NCBI GenBank assembly: GCA_031274595.1
Contig: JAISPX010000021.1
Coordinates: 1-33,406 of the forward strand
Direction of reading: 5' to 3'
DNA length: 33,406 nt
Origin: Prevotellaceae bacterium
GTDB lineage: Bacteria > Bacteroidota > Bacteroidia > Bacteroidales > UBA932
The notes beneath the pieces were generated by a model. That model worked only from the letters and a program-made list of their open reading frames with translations, was not told the DNA's origin and ran no database searches. Below are positions 8,090 to 15,995 of this stretch, in pieces. Made by a program: the position numbers and the translations under genes. Within the stretch, counting starts at the first letter, position 1; each line of letters begins with the position of its first letter.

Positions 8090-8372
8090 GACTCCCCGAG
8101 CGGTGCGGGGAACACCCCCTTCGAAAAAGGGAACTCCCCCGACAGAAAAGGGAGTTCCCCCTTCGGCGCGGGGGGCTTCCCCATGCATGTTTATGCTCCC
8201 CTTGCTGATGGGGGAGTTCCCCTTTCGGCTCGGGGGCTTCCCCCAGCAACGCGGGGTCTTCCCTTTTTGTAATGGGGTGTCCCCCCAGCAGTTCGGGGTC
8301 TTCCCCTTTCGGAAAAGGGAGTTCCCTCTTCGGAAAAGGGAGTTCCCCCTTCGGCGCGGGGAAGATACCGAA
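8090..8372. repeat. GC-rich 21-bp hairpin array A2
   Basis: About 13 imperfect units, with anchors at 8111, 8132, 8153, 8174, 8215, 8236, 8257, 8278, 8299, 8320, 8341 and 8362. The spacing is 21 bp throughout apart from one 1-bp slip around a diverged unit. Most units contain a small stem-loop such as AAGGG-AGTTCC-CCCTT or GGGG-TCTT-CCCC, often followed by TTCGG. The GC content contrasts strongly with the AT-rich surroundings. ORFs on both strands (8055-8396 minus, 8103-8459 plus) exist only because the period is a multiple of three. The array separates the DUF5103 gene from the small membrane protein gene. Confidence 0.9.
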
Positions 8373-8442
8373 GCCTTGAAAGCGATTTGCCGTCATTTTG
8401 AAATAAGCACGCAGATAGCGCAGGTTGCTTTATTATTTACGA

Positions 8443-8700
8443 TTATTTGCTGTTTTTAGGTTTCAGGAAGCAGCCTTCGCAGTCGTTGCAATCAATTTTT
8501 TGTTTGCTGTTTTTATTCAGTGTTTCCAATTCTTCCTGTCTTATGCATTTAATGCCGAGTTTTTTCATGTTTTTATTGCGCGATATTTCTGTTTCGGGAA
8601 ACTTGCCGTTCTTTTTTATCCAAATACTTACAGACATCGCTGTAAAACAAATTAGCACTATTGCGACTACAAGAATTATTATTATCAAAAAATTTTCCAT
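8443..8700 (-). CDS. Small membrane protein with C-terminal Cys cluster
   Basis: An 85-aa protein of unknown function. Residues 1-27 (MENFLIIIILVVAIVLICFT and on) form one membrane helix. A basic/polar middle carries KFPETEISRNKNMKKLGIKC, and the C-terminus ends in CNDCEGC, a compact Cys cluster that could bind metal or form disulfides. I recall similar short 'membrane or secreted' proteins with a KFP.TE..NKNM..LGI.C pattern in Bacteroidales, so it is likely a real conserved gene. The ORF track starts at a TTG (8706); the ATG at 8700 fits better. It lies 17 bp after the DUF5686 gene, so the two are probably cotranscribed. Array A2 follows it. Confidence 0.75.
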   Translation of the reverse strand: MENFLIIIILVVAIVLICFTAMSVSIWIKKNGKFPETEISRNKNMKKLGIKCIRQEELETLNKNSKQKIDCNDCEGCFLKPKNSK

Positions 8701-8717
8701 ATTCAATAATCAAAATT

Positions 8718-11258
8718 TTAAAAGTTTACATGAAACTTAAATCGAACTCCAAGTTTGTCAACATTGGGATTATTGCGGTATGACATGCGCCAAACCAAGT
8801 CTACTCGCAAAAATCTGAAAATATTATCAATTCCTGCGCTTCCTTCCATGTAAGGTTTTTTGCTTAAAGTGAACATTGTAACTTCGCCTTTGTCGTTTGT
8901 CGGAAATCTGAAAAGCGAAGGATTATTTTCGGGCAGATTTTTATCGCTAAGCCCGCCCCACACTGCCTTGAATGTAATAATTTCGCGCCATTTTGCTTTT
9001 TTCAGCAAAGGAATTCTGTTGAACAAAAATCCTTGCAGATTGTAAGCCAGATTTATTGAAACGTATTTGTCGCTGACAAATTCAAAAAAATTCATCATGT
9101 TATACGCTTGGTCGTGATAAGCGTAAGTTTGATTTGCGTTGTGAATAAACAGCAACGGATATGGAGCTGTTCCCCAAACTTTTCCCATTCGCGCAAATGC
9201 ATCTATAAATCCGAAACTTGAAATCCAGAAACGTTTTCGCAACGAAAAAACTGTTTCGTGATAATTGTAATCCGAGCCTAAAAGATTTTTTATTCCGGCG
9301 GTGTGCGAAAGCGTTATCACAGGTTCTTTTTTAGTCATTGTATGACGGTGATGCTTGTTTTGATAAAACTGTTCGTTTGGCGCAAATCGTATGTTTATAT
9401 TAAATTCGCTTGTTGTAAGTTTGTTTATTCTGTTTAATGAACCGTCGGCGTTGTAATTTTCAAAAAACAAAGTTCCTGCCGCTTTTTCGGCAATATGTGA
9501 AAATGATGTCTGAAATCCCCAGCCGTTGCCCGTTTCCAAATCGTACTGCAATCGGATGTTTTTCATGTATATCATTTTGTCAACGCTTCCGCGATTAATT
9601 GAGAACAGAACATTGTCGCCTGATGTGTAATTTAATTCCTGTCCGAGAATTTTTGTGTTGTTTTCGTATGACAGGCTCAGCATGTTCATTGGATATTCCC
9701 ATTGATGATATTTTTTCTTAATAAACGAGTATGTGAGCGAGCCGAAATATTTGAATTGTTTATCTTTTGTTCCGTATGCCAAAAAAGTTTCTAAAAAAAT
9801 ATTGGGATGTAAATTAGCGCTTGTTTTTCCTCCTACACGAAACCGACTTCCTTCAATTTTATTGTAACTGTACATTGCATTTACAGGTCCGAAATCAAAT
9901 TTCTTAAATTCAATGTATCCTGTTGAGACAAACATAATAAAATCCATAAAATTGCGAAATTGCTTGACATTGTTGAGCGTGTCAAGCATATTGTAAATAC
10001 CCTGTTCGCGTTTATTAAGCGGTTCGTGACGCGCAGTTTGCCAAAATTCATCGGCTTTTGTGTCGTAATCCAGCGTGCGGATTTTCTTTTCTGTTCCTTT
10101 ATAATCTTTGTCGGGTCTTGGCTTGTTGAATACAAAATTTTTATAGGATACGGTTCTTTCTCCATAAATTCCCTCACGGTTATCAAACAAACTGAAATCA
10201 ATATTAATCTCGTTTTTGGATAAAACCCAAGTATCTTCAATCTTGTCAAATTCCTGAATCAGCGATAAATCGTCGATAAAATTCATGTTGATTTTTTTAA
10301 GAATTTTGAGATGTATTTTTTTTACCGCATAAGTCGAGTCCGTTGTTATATATATGTTTCCATTGAATCCCCAATCGGCTGAATTGTGCGGTAGAAATGT
10401 AACATTACTGCATTTCACTCCGTTAATATCGACAGTGTCGAGCAAGTAAAATTTATAAAAAGTATTTGCTATATTCGACAGCGGACTTACAAAATGCTGA
10501 TTCAACATTTCAATATCGTTGTTGTAAATATCAATGTTATTGAAAAGCAATCCCAGATAAGACGAAAGTCCTGCCTGATCGAAATATTTATCAAAACCCG
10601 ACATTTTTGTCGCTTTTATAACTTCGCGCGATGTTTCGGGCGATTTTCTGTAATACCTGTCGCTGACAGTTTCTTTTATAAATATTGGCAGATAAGGTTT
10701 TCCGTTAAGTTCGGAAGTATCTACGTAGTTGAACATGAATTGAAAATTGCGTAACGCCTTTTTTTCTTTCAAATCGGGTCTGATATTGTCGAGTGCAAGT
10801 TCAAGTTTTTCATAACTTTCATATTCGTAATAATCATGCGCTTCGATTCTGTTGCGTTTTTTGTTTTCAATAACTTTTTGCATCAATGCAACGGCTGGAT
10901 TATCCCTTTTGCGGTAGCGAACTCGTCTTGGTCGCACAACAGATTCTTCGATACTTAAAGCATCGGGAACAAGCGAAATTTTATATTTATTTTTCTTGCC
11001 TGTTTCCACTTTCAAAGTTTGCGGCTGATAGCCGATAAACGAGATATTGATTTCGTCGGAAGCCCAAAGCGTTTCAAGATGAAAATTACCTTTTAAGTCG
11101 GTTGATGTTCCAATATTTTTTCCTTGAAAAACTATGTTCACAAAAGGCAAATCTTCGCCTGTAACAGCATCCGCCACAGAGCCATCGATGACTGTATTTT
11201 GTTGCGAAAATATGCTAAACGGTAAACATGTTAATATCAAAAAAAATATTTTTTTCAT
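8718..11258 (-). CDS. DUF5686 outer-membrane protein with carboxypeptidase-regulatory-like domain
   Basis: An 846-aa exported protein. A signal peptide (MKKIFFLILTCLPFSIFSQQ) is followed by a carboxypeptidase D regulatory-like beta-sandwich (about 22-100, VIDGSVADAVTGEDLPFVNI, then DLKGNF and ISFIGYQ). The long remainder is rich in alternating aromatic/polar strands and ends in HVNF, a C-terminal aromatic typical of outer-membrane barrels. This layout is DUF5686 with CarboxypepD_reg-like. Its role is not established; a TonB-like or surface-assembly barrel is likely. It lies between a rhomboid protease gene (47 bp upstream) and the small Cys-cluster membrane protein. A TAAGTTTG box just before its ATG suggests an added internal promoter. 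Confidence 0.88.
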   Translation of the reverse strand: MKKIFFLILTCLPFSIFSQQNTVIDGSVADAVTGEDLPFVNIVFQGKNIGTSTDLKGNFHLETLWASDEINISFIGYQPQTLKVETGKKNKYKISLVPDALSIEESVVRPRRVRYRKRDNPAVALMQKVIENKKRNRIEAHDYYEYESYEKLELALDNIRPDLKEKKALRNFQFMFNYVDTSELNGKPYLPIFIKETVSDRYYRKSPETSREVIKATKMSGFDKYFDQAGLSSYLGLLFNNIDIYNNDIEMLNQHFVSPLSNIANTFYKFYLLDTVDINGVKCSNVTFLPHNSADWGFNGNIYITTDSTYAVKKIHLKILKKINMNFIDDLSLIQEFDKIEDTWVLSKNEINIDFSLFDNREGIYGERTVSYKNFVFNKPRPDKDYKGTEKKIRTLDYDTKADEFWQTARHEPLNKREQGIYNMLDTLNNVKQFRNFMDFIMFVSTGYIEFKKFDFGPVNAMYSYNKIEGSRFRVGGKTSANLHPNIFLETFLAYGTKDKQFKYFGSLTYSFIKKKYHQWEYPMNMLSLSYENNTKILGQELNYTSGDNVLFSINRGSVDKMIYMKNIRLQYDLETGNGWGFQTSFSHIAEKAAGTLFFENYNADGSLNRINKLTTSEFNINIRFAPNEQFYQNKHHRHTMTKKEPVITLSHTAGIKNLLGSDYNYHETVFSLRKRFWISSFGFIDAFARMGKVWGTAPYPLLFIHNANQTYAYHDQAYNMMNFFEFVSDKYVSINLAYNLQGFLFNRIPLLKKAKWREIITFKAVWGGLSDKNLPENNPSLFRFPTNDKGEVTMFTLSKKPYMEGSAGIDNIFRFLRVDLVWRMSYRNNPNVDKLGVRFKFHVNF

Positions 11259-11269
11259 TTTCTGTAATT

Positions 11270-11277
11270 CAAACTTA
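11270..11277 (-). promoter_or_regulatory. Possible -7 box for the DUF5686 gene
   Basis: TAAGTTTG on the minus strand matches the Bacteroidetes TAnnTTTG box 11 nt before the ATG. No clear -33 TTTG was found at the normal distance, so this is tentative; the very short leader is also a concern. Confidence 0.35.
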
Positions 11278-11278
11278 A

Positions 11279-11325
11279 TGACGCATCACTGAATAGTTTT
11301 GTTCATTAATATGTAGGATGCGTCA
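11279..11325. terminator. 9-bp inverted repeat across the rhomboid stop codon
   Basis: TGACGCATC (11279-11287) and GATGCGTCA (11317-11325) are perfect reverse complements separated by 29 nt. One arm lies inside the last codons of the rhomboid gene, the other just before the DUF5686 promoter-like box. No T-tract follows, so termination is doubtful. A protein-binding dyad or an attenuating hairpin between the two genes is equally possible. Confidence 0.35.
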
Positions 11326-11920
11326 GCAGATTTATAAAGTGCCGTAACAAATCGATATTAATTAAAACAGGATATATCAAACCGAAAATTGCTCCGTAAA
11401 GGTGAGCATCGTGATTTATATTATCATTGCTGTTGCGGCTCATGTAACTGCAATATAAAAGATACAATACTGCAAAAATTATTCCGGGAACTGGAATAAT
11501 TCCCATAAACAATAATTTACTCCAAGGATTGAAAAATATGCAGGCAAACATTACCGCCGACACTGCGCCAGATGCTCCGATGCCGCGATATGCATAATTG
11601 TTGCGATGCTTTACAATTGTAGTTATTGTCGCAAAAATCATTCCTCCGAAATATATTGCCAAGAAGTGAACGATTTTGTTGCTTAAAAAGTAGTCAAAAT
11701 AATACAACAGCGCTTGTCCGAACGAATAAAATACAAACATATTTATGAGCAAATGAACCCAGTTGGCATGAATAAAACCATGAGTTACCACACGATACCA
11801 TTCTTTGTTGTGCGTAATTTTGTAAGGCGACAGCGACAGTTGGTCAAACAATCGCGGCGATTCAAATGCAGCAATTGATGCAAGTACTGTAATAATTATA
11901 ACCGTTAAAGTCAAATCCAT
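11306..11920 (-). CDS. Rhomboid-family intramembrane serine protease
   Basis: A 204-aa inner-membrane protein with about six hydrophobic segments, the size of a minimal six-helix rhomboid. The catalytic serine is in GIGASGAVSA (Ser117) and the histidine in HDAHLYGA (His173). The early motif HANWVHLLINMFVFY near 51-65 matches the family H..W.HL..NM pattern that helps form the oxyanion hole and active site. It should cleave single-pass membrane proteins within or near their helix; the substrate is unknown. It follows holA by 27 bp and precedes the DUF5686 gene, so it is probably in the same transcript. All key residues are present and activity is expected. Confidence 0.93.
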   Translation of the reverse strand: MDLTLTVIIITVLASIAAFESPRLFDQLSLSPYKITHNKEWYRVVTHGFIHANWVHLLINMFVFYSFGQALLYYFDYFLSNKIVHFLAIYFGGMIFATITTIVKHRNNYAYRGIGASGAVSAVMFACIFFNPWSKLLFMGIIPVPGIIFAVLYLLYCSYMSRNSNDNINHDAHLYGAIFGLIYPVLINIDLLRHFINLLTHPTY

Positions 11921-11947
11921 TTTTGTGTAATTTTAATTTATATAAAT

Positions 11948-13006
11948 TTAATAATGTATGTAATCCAAATTGAATATTTTAGAAATCAGTTCGCGTAAAA
12001 GTTCGCCGTCATCTGCTGCAACATAATTAAAACCTTTGCTTTTCATGTCGTATTCGCGCAGCAGCGAAATTATTTTTACTGTTTGCAGCATATTGTAATT
12101 GCGTGCGGCAACTTCGTAATCTCTCATAAAAAACGGATTTATTCCAAGCGCAGCAATAATGTCGCGGTTGTCGAGTCGTTGTCGGCGCAACGCATGTAAT
12201 TTCAAAATTTTTGAAAACTGTGAAAACAGCGTAACTATTGTTAAAACAAAAGGATATTCTTTGGGGTTTTTATCAAAATGCGAAGCAATTTTATTTGCTT
12301 TCACCACATCTCTGTTTGATATTGCCTTGCTGAGTTCAAAGGTATTGTAATCTCTGCTTATTCCTATATTTTCTTCAATATCCAGCGAATTTATTTTTTT
12401 TCTATTTTCGGGCAAAACAGTAAACAATTTGTTGAGTTCGTTTACTATTCGGCTTAAATCGTTTCCCAGAAAATCCGAAAGAATTGATGCCGCTTCAGGC
12501 TCAACTTCAAAACCTTGCTGCTTAATGTATGAAGAAATCCATCCCGAAATTTCGTTTTCGTAGAGTTGCACCGATTCGAGTATTTCTCCGTTTTTCACAA
12601 CTGTTTTGTAAAAAGATGTACGTTTATCTATTGTTTTTCCTTTGTAGCAAATCACCAGAATAGTAGATTTCAAAGGATTTTTCACATAAGCTTCAAGTTC
12701 TTCTATTTTTTTTATTTCCTGCGCTTCGCGAACAATTACAACCTGATAATTAGCCATCATTGGAAAACGGCGTGCGGTATCGGCAATCATGCTGATATCA
12801 GCAACATCTTTTCCGTAAATAACAGTTTGATTAAACGAACGTTCGTTTTCGGGCAAAACGTTGTTTGTTATGAAATCGCTTAATTTATCTATATAATAAA
12901 CTTCATCGCCCATTAAAATATAAATGGGTTTGTAGATTTTATTTTTCAAATCGCCAAGTATTTGGTTGTACTTTGCGATTGTATCTTTACCGTTGAATTT
13001 TGCCAT
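11948..13006 (-). CDS. holA: DNA polymerase III subunit delta
   Basis: A 352-aa clamp-loader delta subunit that opens the sliding clamp during replication. The sequence from MAKFNGKDTIAKYNQILGDL runs into KPIYILMGDEVYYIDKLSDF, the conserved start of the AAA+-like delta domain. Later SQFSKILKLHALRRQ and AALGINPFFMRDYEVAARNY match the delta C-terminal region. The ORF track starts 38 codons upstream at 13120, but that extension spans a good -7 promoter box (13025-13032) and has no delta-like sequence, so the ATG at 13006 is chosen. It begins the long minus-strand envelope run, and the plus-strand accessory genes diverge from it. Confidence 0.93.
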   Translation of the reverse strand: MAKFNGKDTIAKYNQILGDLKNKIYKPIYILMGDEVYYIDKLSDFITNNVLPENERSFNQTVIYGKDVADISMIADTARRFPMMANYQVVIVREAQEIKKIEELEAYVKNPLKSTILVICYKGKTIDKRTSFYKTVVKNGEILESVQLYENEISGWISSYIKQQGFEVEPEAASILSDFLGNDLSRIVNELNKLFTVLPENRKKINSLDIEENIGISRDYNTFELSKAISNRDVVKANKIASHFDKNPKEYPFVLTIVTLFSQFSKILKLHALRRQRLDNRDIIAALGINPFFMRDYEVAARNYNMLQTVKIISLLREYDMKSKGFNYVAADDGELLRELISKIFNLDYIHY

Positions 13007-13024
13007 TTGTTCAATTATATCGTG

Positions 13025-13032
13025 CAAATATA
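13025..13032 (-). promoter_or_regulatory. -7 box of the holA promoter
   Basis: TATATTTG on the minus strand matches TAnnTTTG, 18 nt before the chosen holA ATG. It lies inside the N-terminal extension of the ORF track call and so argues against that longer start. The -33 element is not clear. Confidence 0.6.
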
Positions 13033-13277
13033 ATGATTTTTTCTTACTTTTAGTTTTGACAATTCGGACTGTCAGGTTAAAATAAGTTTTTATTATAGCA
13101 AATTTATTGTAATTTTGCAAAAGGATTTAATGAAAATTTTGTTTGTTTTGCATAAATAATTATAAATAAATGAAAAATAATTTATAAAATCCATATTGAA
13201 AAAATGGATAAATATGAGATATGTAAAATTTTAAATAATTATATAAAATATATTTAACAATTAATACCATCAATATT

Positions 13278-13847
13278 ATGAAAAAAATTATAAAAAAACT
13301 AAGTATTGCAATTTTCATGTTTGGAGCAGTAAATTGTGTTTTTGCGCAAACTTTGGAAACTTCTGAAATTTCAGAAACATCTGAAACGTCGCAAACAAAT
13401 CTTTATTTGGGAGTAGGAATAGGATTTGATTTTGGCGGATTAGGAGGAAAAATCGAATATTTGCCGGCTAAAAATTTCGGATTATTCGCAGGTCTCGGAT
13501 ATAACATGTCATCTCTCGGCTGGAATGTTGGAGCGACATATAAAATATCGCCCGAGAAAAAAATATCTCCCAATTTGATGCTTTTCTACGGATACAATGC
13601 CGTATTTACTGGCGATGACAGTTATGCCAGACAATACGACATGACATCCTACGGATTTACATTAGGTTTTAATCTGGATATTAAATCAGGTCAAAAAGGA
13701 GATAAATGGAGTTTCGGAATATTTATCCCTATCCGCTCTTCAAAATTTAACGACAATTACGATGCTGCAAAAAAAGATCCTATGTTAGATATTGAAGGCG
13801 CACTTTTACCGATAGGCATTAGCGCAGGATATATTTTTAAATTGTAA
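13278..13847 (+). CDS. Exported small outer-membrane beta-barrel-like protein
   Basis: A 189-aa protein of unknown specific function. A signal peptide (MKKIIKKLSIAIFMFGAVNC, then VFAQ) is followed by a short Glu/Thr/Ser-rich stretch (ETSEISETSETSQTN) built from a repeated TCTGAAA motif. The rest alternates hydrophobic and polar residues with many glycines (LGVGIGFDFGGLGGKIEYLP, LGWNVGATYKI, GISAGYIFKL), as expected for an 8-stranded outer-membrane barrel with a C-terminal aromatic region. It stands between holA and the HsdR_N gene with its own long AT-rich leader. A weak TATATTTA box lies at 13249-13256. It resembles small OmpA-barrel or porin-like families, but none can be named. Confidence 0.7.
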   Translation: MKKIIKKLSIAIFMFGAVNCVFAQTLETSEISETSETSQTNLYLGVGIGFDFGGLGGKIEYLPAKNFGLFAGLGYNMSSLGWNVGATYKISPEKKISPNLMLFYGYNAVFTGDDSYARQYDMTSYGFTLGFNLDIKSGQKGDKWSFGIFIPIRSSKFNDNYDAAKKDPMLDIEGALLPIGISAGYIFKL

Positions 13848-13930
13848 AATGTTGATAGGAAAATTTGAATACATTGAATTTCAAATCAGCAAATATTTGA
13901 AATCTGTGTTTCATTTATTATAATTTAATT

Positions 13931-14386
13931 GTGCGCAGTGAAATTAAAAGAGAAAGTTTAAATATTCGTAATACTTCAGACGGACAGGAAATTTTTGATA
14001 ATGTTCGCAAGAAATACGTTGTCCTCACTCCCGAAGAATTAGTGAGGCAACGTATTATTTTGTATCTTGCAAACGTAAAAAATTACCCTGTAAACTTAAT
14101 GAACGTTGAAGTCGGCATGAAACTGAACAACATGCAAAAACGCTGCGATATTCTTATATACAATCGCAACCGAAATCCTTTATTAATGGTTGAATGTAAA
14201 GCCGAAAATATAAAAATTTCACAAAATATTTTCGACCAGTTATCTCGTTACAATTTGATATTCAAAGTTCCGTATCTTGTTGCCACCAACGGCGACGATA
14301 CTTATTGCTGTAAAGTAGATTTTGAAAACCGCTCTTACGAGTTTCTTAAAGAAATCCCCGAATACGAAGCAATAGCCAATCAGTAA
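13931..14386 (+). CDS. Orphan HsdR N-terminal-domain (PD-(D/E)xK) protein
   Basis: A 151-aa protein matching the type I restriction HsdR_N_2 domain alone, without helicase or other HsdR parts. The conserved opening is seen in IFDNVRKKYVVLTPEELVRQ, and the nuclease core is RCDILIYNRNRNPLLMVECK, with Asp73 and Glu88-x-Lys90 as the PD-(D/E)xK residues. No hsdM or hsdS lies nearby, so this is not a restriction system. I recall stand-alone proteins of this type next to holA in other Bacteroidetes, which hints at a replication or repair role (inference). The start is a GTG at 13931; the downstream in-frame ATGs would remove conserved sequence, so GTG is kept. A beta-barrel gene separates it from holA. 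Confidence 0.82.
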   Translation: MRSEIKRESLNIRNTSDGQEIFDNVRKKYVVLTPEELVRQRIILYLANVKNYPVNLMNVEVGMKLNNMQKRCDILIYNRNRNPLLMVECKAENIKISQNIFDQLSRYNLIFKVPYLVATNGDDTYCCKVDFENRSYEFLKEIPEYEAIANQ

Positions 14387-14420
14387 GTTTTTAATATTTA
14401 AATTATCTGCTTTCTCATTT

Positions 14421-14462
14421 CAAACCAACAAACCAACAACTCAACAAACAAACAAACAAACC
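14421..14462. repeat. Short CAAA/CCAA-type microsatellite
   Basis: Repeats of CAAAC/CCAA (for example ACAAACAAACAAACAAAC) lie in the gap between the HsdR_N gene and the WG-repeat gene. The same tetranucleotide type recurs in a longer tract at 17615-17703. No coding function is seen. Confidence 0.75.
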
Positions 14463-14472
14463 GTCTGCAATG

Positions 14473-14492
14473 TAAATTTGTGAATATATTTG
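14473..14492 (+). promoter_or_regulatory. Two -7-like boxes upstream of the WG-repeat gene
   Basis: TAAATTTG (14473-14480) and TATATTTG (14485-14492) both match TAnnTTTG, about 90-110 nt before the WG-repeat start codon. One or both may start the accessory operon. No -33 element was clear. Confidence 0.45.
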
Positions 14493-14536
14493 TGTATATC
14501 ATTAATTATTACTAATATTGCAAAAAATTAAAAAAC

Positions 14537-14555
14537 GTTTACTTACATGGTAAAC
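14537..14555. promoter_or_regulatory. Operator-like inverted repeat before the WG-repeat gene
   Basis: GTTTAC-TTACATG-GTAAAC is a perfect 6-bp inverted repeat with a 7-nt spacer in the leader of the WG-repeat gene, downstream of the two -7-like boxes. It could bind a dimeric regulator or form a leader hairpin. There is no direct evidence for either. Confidence 0.35.
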
Positions 14556-14581
14556 TTAAAAATCATAAATAATAAAGATAT

Positions 14582-15949
14582 ATGAAACATTTGAGATTAA
14601 CAGTTTATGTGATTGTTAGCTTATGTGTAGCTACAATTGCACAATCACAAACCAAAGATTTTTTTCCTACATGGAAATGGGTTATAGAACCACAATTTGA
14701 TGTAGCATGGTCGTTTTACGAAGATTTGGCTGCGATAAGAGTAAATGGCAGATGGGGATTTATTGACAAAACTGGAAATGTCGTTATAAGTCCGCAATTT
14801 GAAAGCGTAAGAAATTTTTCGGATGGAATGGCTGCCATAAAACATAAAGGAAAATGGGGATATATCAACAAAACAGGCGAAATAGTAATTGAAGCCAAAT
14901 ATTATAATGCTTTTAATTTCTTCAACGATCTTGCACGCGTTGAAAGATACGAAAACGATGTTGATCATTACATAAATAAAACAGGAAGAGATACGCCTAT
15001 TGTTAAAGAGAAAAAAAGAGCAAAATTCAAAATGGGAACAAAACCTACCAATCCAAACGTTGTATTTCTTGCTCCCAAAGACGGTAAATTCGGATTTATA
15101 GATAAAGACAAAAATTGGGTAATTCAACCGTATTTTTCTGCCGTAAAAGAGTTTTCCGAAAATATGGCTTGCGTAAGTCAAAACGGCAAATGGGGTTTCA
15201 TTTCTTTATTATCTCCATACAACTATGTAAATGAATTTATCAAAACCAAAATACAAACATCGCAAACAGCCGATGCCGGCGCGGAATTAATCACCGTATT
15301 TGATAAAGCAATTGAGGATCTTATAGCGTCTTCACTGTTTTTAATGGAATTGACACGCTCGGAAATCAGCAACTACGACGATGGAAACAATACTTTCTTA
15401 ATAACCATACCTGAATTTGGACAGATTGTTTTGAGTGTTGAACAGGAAGAATCAAGTTCGTTGAGACATAACTGGAAACACGTAAAATTTACAGAACCAA
15501 GTTTTACAATAGCAAGACACATCGAAACGGGAGAGCCTAAAATTATACTCACAAGTATTAAAATAACAAATACCATCAACAAAAAGGTTTATACTTGGAG
15601 TTCGCAGGAAAGACATGAAAATGTATATGCAAAACAAGAAGCAGAATTTGAATATATAAGTCTGAGCGATGCGTTCAGCAATATTTCGACTCCGTCTAAT
15701 TCGACAGCAAAAAGCGCTGATAAAGTTGATAGCGTTGATAATAAAACCGAACCTGTGCCAGAACCACAACAGGAATCAACGCCTGAACCTGAACCAGAGC
15801 CACAACCTGAACAGGAATCAGAATCTGTACCAGAGCCAGAACCAGAACCAGAATCTGTACCACAATCAGAGCCAGAATCTGTACCAGAGCCAGAGCCAGA
15901 ATCTGTACCAGAACAGGAATCAGAATCGGAAAATGCCGACAGTCAATAA
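14582..15949 (+). CDS. Exported WG-repeat protein with Pro/Glu-rich tail
   Basis: A 455-aa exported protein. A signal peptide (1-23, ending AQSQ) is followed by WG (tryptophan-glycine) repeats: [40 protein letters not shown], a diverged unit with [27 protein letters not shown] and [10 protein letters not shown], spanning about residues 30-210. The middle (215-365) is not recognised. The last 70 residues or so are a [10 protein letters not shown]-type low-complexity tail encoded by 6- and 18-bp repeats, possibly an extended spacer in the periplasm or surface region. WG repeats fold as small beta units with no single known activity. It is followed at 46 bp by the SHOCT gene. Repeat slippage in the tail could change its length between strains. 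Confidence 0.85.
   Translation: MKHLRLTVYVIVSLCVATIAQSQTKDFFPTWKWVIEPQFDVAWSFYEDLAAIRVNGRWGFIDKTGNVVISPQFESVRNFSDGMAAIKHKGKWGYINKTGEIVIEAKYYNAFNFFNDLARVERYENDVDHYINKTGRDTPIVKEKKRAKFKMGTKPTNPNVVFLAPKDGKFGFIDKDKNWVIQPYFSAVKEFSENMACVSQNGKWGFISLLSPYNYVNEFIKTKIQTSQTADAGAELITVFDKAIEDLIASSLFLMELTRSEISNYDDGNNTFLITIPEFGQIVLSVEQEESSSLRHNWKHVKFTEPSFTIARHIETGEPKIILTSIKITNTINKKVYTWSSQERHENVYAKQEAEFEYISLSDAFSNISTPSNSTAKSADKVDSVDNKTEPVPEPQQESTPEPEPEPQPEQESESVPEPEPEPESVPQSEPESVPEPEPESVPEQESESENADSQ
15766..15945 (+). repeat. Coding hexanucleotide repeat (Pro-Glu tail)
   Basis: CCAGAGCCAGAA-type hexamers, interrupted by an 18-bp unit GAATCTGTACCAGAGCCA, encode the [10 protein letters not shown] tail of the WG-repeat protein. 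Units of 6 and 18 bp keep frame, so slippage would change length without breaking the gene. Confidence 0.85.
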
Positions 15950-15995
15950 TTTTTTAATGCATAAAACAATCTGATTTTATTATTACAATACAATT

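Noticed and set aside
8055-8459. ORFs of 113 and 118 aa on both strands over array A2
   Set aside because: A stop-free 21-bp repeat stays open in several frames because 21 is a multiple of three. There is no promoter, start context or domain.
13007-13120. 38-residue N-terminal extension of HolA in the ORF track
   Set aside because: It covers a TATATTTG promoter box and lacks delta-subunit sequence; the ATG at 13006 fits the family start.
13931-14386. Type I restriction-modification system
   Set aside because: Only the HsdR N-terminal domain is present; no helicase part, methylase or specificity subunit lies nearby.
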